Shown here: positions 23,185 to 23,559 of the stretch, one piece after another
How positions within the stretch are numbered: position 1 is the stretch's first letter
Layout of the letters: every line of letters begins with the position of its first letter
DNA from: CAYGTK01 sp964352775
GTDB lineage: Bacteria; Bacteroidota; Bacteroidia; Chitinophagales; CAIOSU01
Length of the DNA stretch: 23,559 nucleotides
Direction of reading: 5' to 3'
Assembly (NCBI GenBank): GCA_964352775.1
Contig: CAYGTK010000040.1
Coordinates: forward strand, 1-23,559
The notes under the pieces: generated by a model
Told to the model about the DNA's origin: nothing
Seen by the model: only the letters and a program-made list of their open reading frames with translations
Database searches by the model: none
Program-made: the position numbers and the translations under genes

Positions 23185-23559
23185 ATGAGCAACATTACCA
23201 AAGAAGAATTAACCCAAGAGTATGAAGCTATTACAAAGCAATTGCGATCTTACCTTGTTAGAATGACCGTTAGTCCGCAGGATACAGACGACATTGTTCA
23301 AGATACCTACATCAAGGGATTAGAGAAGCTGGGTACCTTTAGGGGTGATTCTACCTTGAAAACTTGGTTGTTCACCATTGCTAGTAATAAGGCCCGAAAC
23401 CTGCTCACCACCCAAAGCCGCTGGCCAGAGAATGTGACCGACCTGTGTAGAACGGCCGCGATGAGCCAACCAGAGGCCTTTCAGAAGACGATGGAAGTCA
23501 TCCAAAATTCGGCACAAGCCAAGTTTGAGATACATGAGCACATTGCTTTTTGTTTTACC
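23185..23559 (+). CDS. ECF RNA polymerase sigma factor, 5' part
   Basis: The frame opens at ATG 23185 and runs off the window after 125 residues. Region 2 is clear: residues ~10-80 with the DTDDIVQDTYIKGLEKLGTF core-binding helix and DSTLKTWLFTIASNKARNLL recognition helix. A linker rich in Pro and Glu follows, then FEIHEHIAFCF, which begins region 4 in a subset of ECF factors. It is unrelated in detail to the sigma factor at 599-1075 (different linker and length). No anti-sigma gene is visible because the window ends here. The minus-strand ORF at 23320-23541 is a shadow of this gene. Confidence 0.9.
   Translation, partial: MSNITKEELTQEYEAITKQLRSYLVRMTVSPQDTDDIVQDTYIKGLEKLGTFRGDSTLKTWLFTIASNKARNLLTTQSRWPENVTDLCRTAAMSQPEAFQKTMEVIQNSAQAKFEIHEHIAFCFT

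Noticed and set aside
23320..23541. Minus-strand 73-codon ORF at the right edge
   Set aside because: The plus strand holds an unmistakable ECF sigma factor (23185 to end).
1..23559. CRISPR arrays, tRNA or rRNA genes, transposases or integrases
   Set aside because: No spaced direct repeats, cloverleaf-like or rRNA-like segments, and no transposase or integrase ORF were found on either strand by eye.

Overview
The window looks like chromosomal DNA from a Bacteroidota bacterium. The evidence is four secreted proteins that end in type IX secretion (T9SS) sorting domains (three of type A, one of the gliding-motility-associated type B), many short lipoproteins with Bacteroidota-style lipoboxes, -7 boxes of the TAnnTTTG kind, and very few strong Shine-Dalgarno sites. 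I cannot place it below phylum level. It is a draft assembly: two 10-base N runs (2396-2405 and 20810-20819) each interrupt the 3' end of a minus-strand gene, and genes run off both ends. No rRNA, tRNA, CRISPR array or insertion sequence was seen.

Layout. 1-2163 (+): the tail of an unknown gene, a small membrane protein, then an ECF sigma factor, a four-helix membrane protein and a small lipoprotein, closely spaced. 2222-4478 (-): a large secreted protein joining a LamG/ConA-like lectin module to a PI-PLC-like phosphodiesterase, broken near its end by a gap and an apparent frameshift. 4875-6433 (+): two lipoproteins, the second followed by a strong terminator. 6690-7592 (-): a secreted, propeller-like protein. 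7638-8158: long spacer holding a decayed T9SS domain. 8159-11578 (+): two tandem paralogous adhesin-like T9SS proteins. 11610-13226 (-): another T9SS protein. 13297-13619 (+): a signal-peptide micro-ORF overlapping a small cytosolic protein. 13687-16723 (-): a probable four-gene operon, Lnb/DUF4105 membrane protein, lipoprotein, sirtuin deacylase, Nudix hydrolase. 16812-18918: a secreted protein (+), a DinB-like protein (-), and a type B T9SS protein (+). 18907-23057 (-): S41 C-terminal processing protease, a repeat-rich secreted protein, and a Wzx-like flippase. 23185-end (+): start of a second ECF sigma factor.

Functionally, most of the window is cell-surface and secreted machinery: adhesin-like T9SS substrates, lipoproteins, a flippase, an envelope protease and two ECF regulators. 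The clearest metabolic pairing is the sirtuin and the Nudix hydrolase, which overlap by 8 nt; the first releases O-acyl-ADP-ribose and the second belongs to a family that can hydrolyse ADP-ribose compounds. The clearest evolutionary story is the tandem duplication at 7990-11578, which has left one decayed copy and two intact ones. I found no convincing undescribed multi-gene system; the best leads are the lectin-PLC protein with its hidden C-terminus, the duplication, and the micro-ORF overlap.
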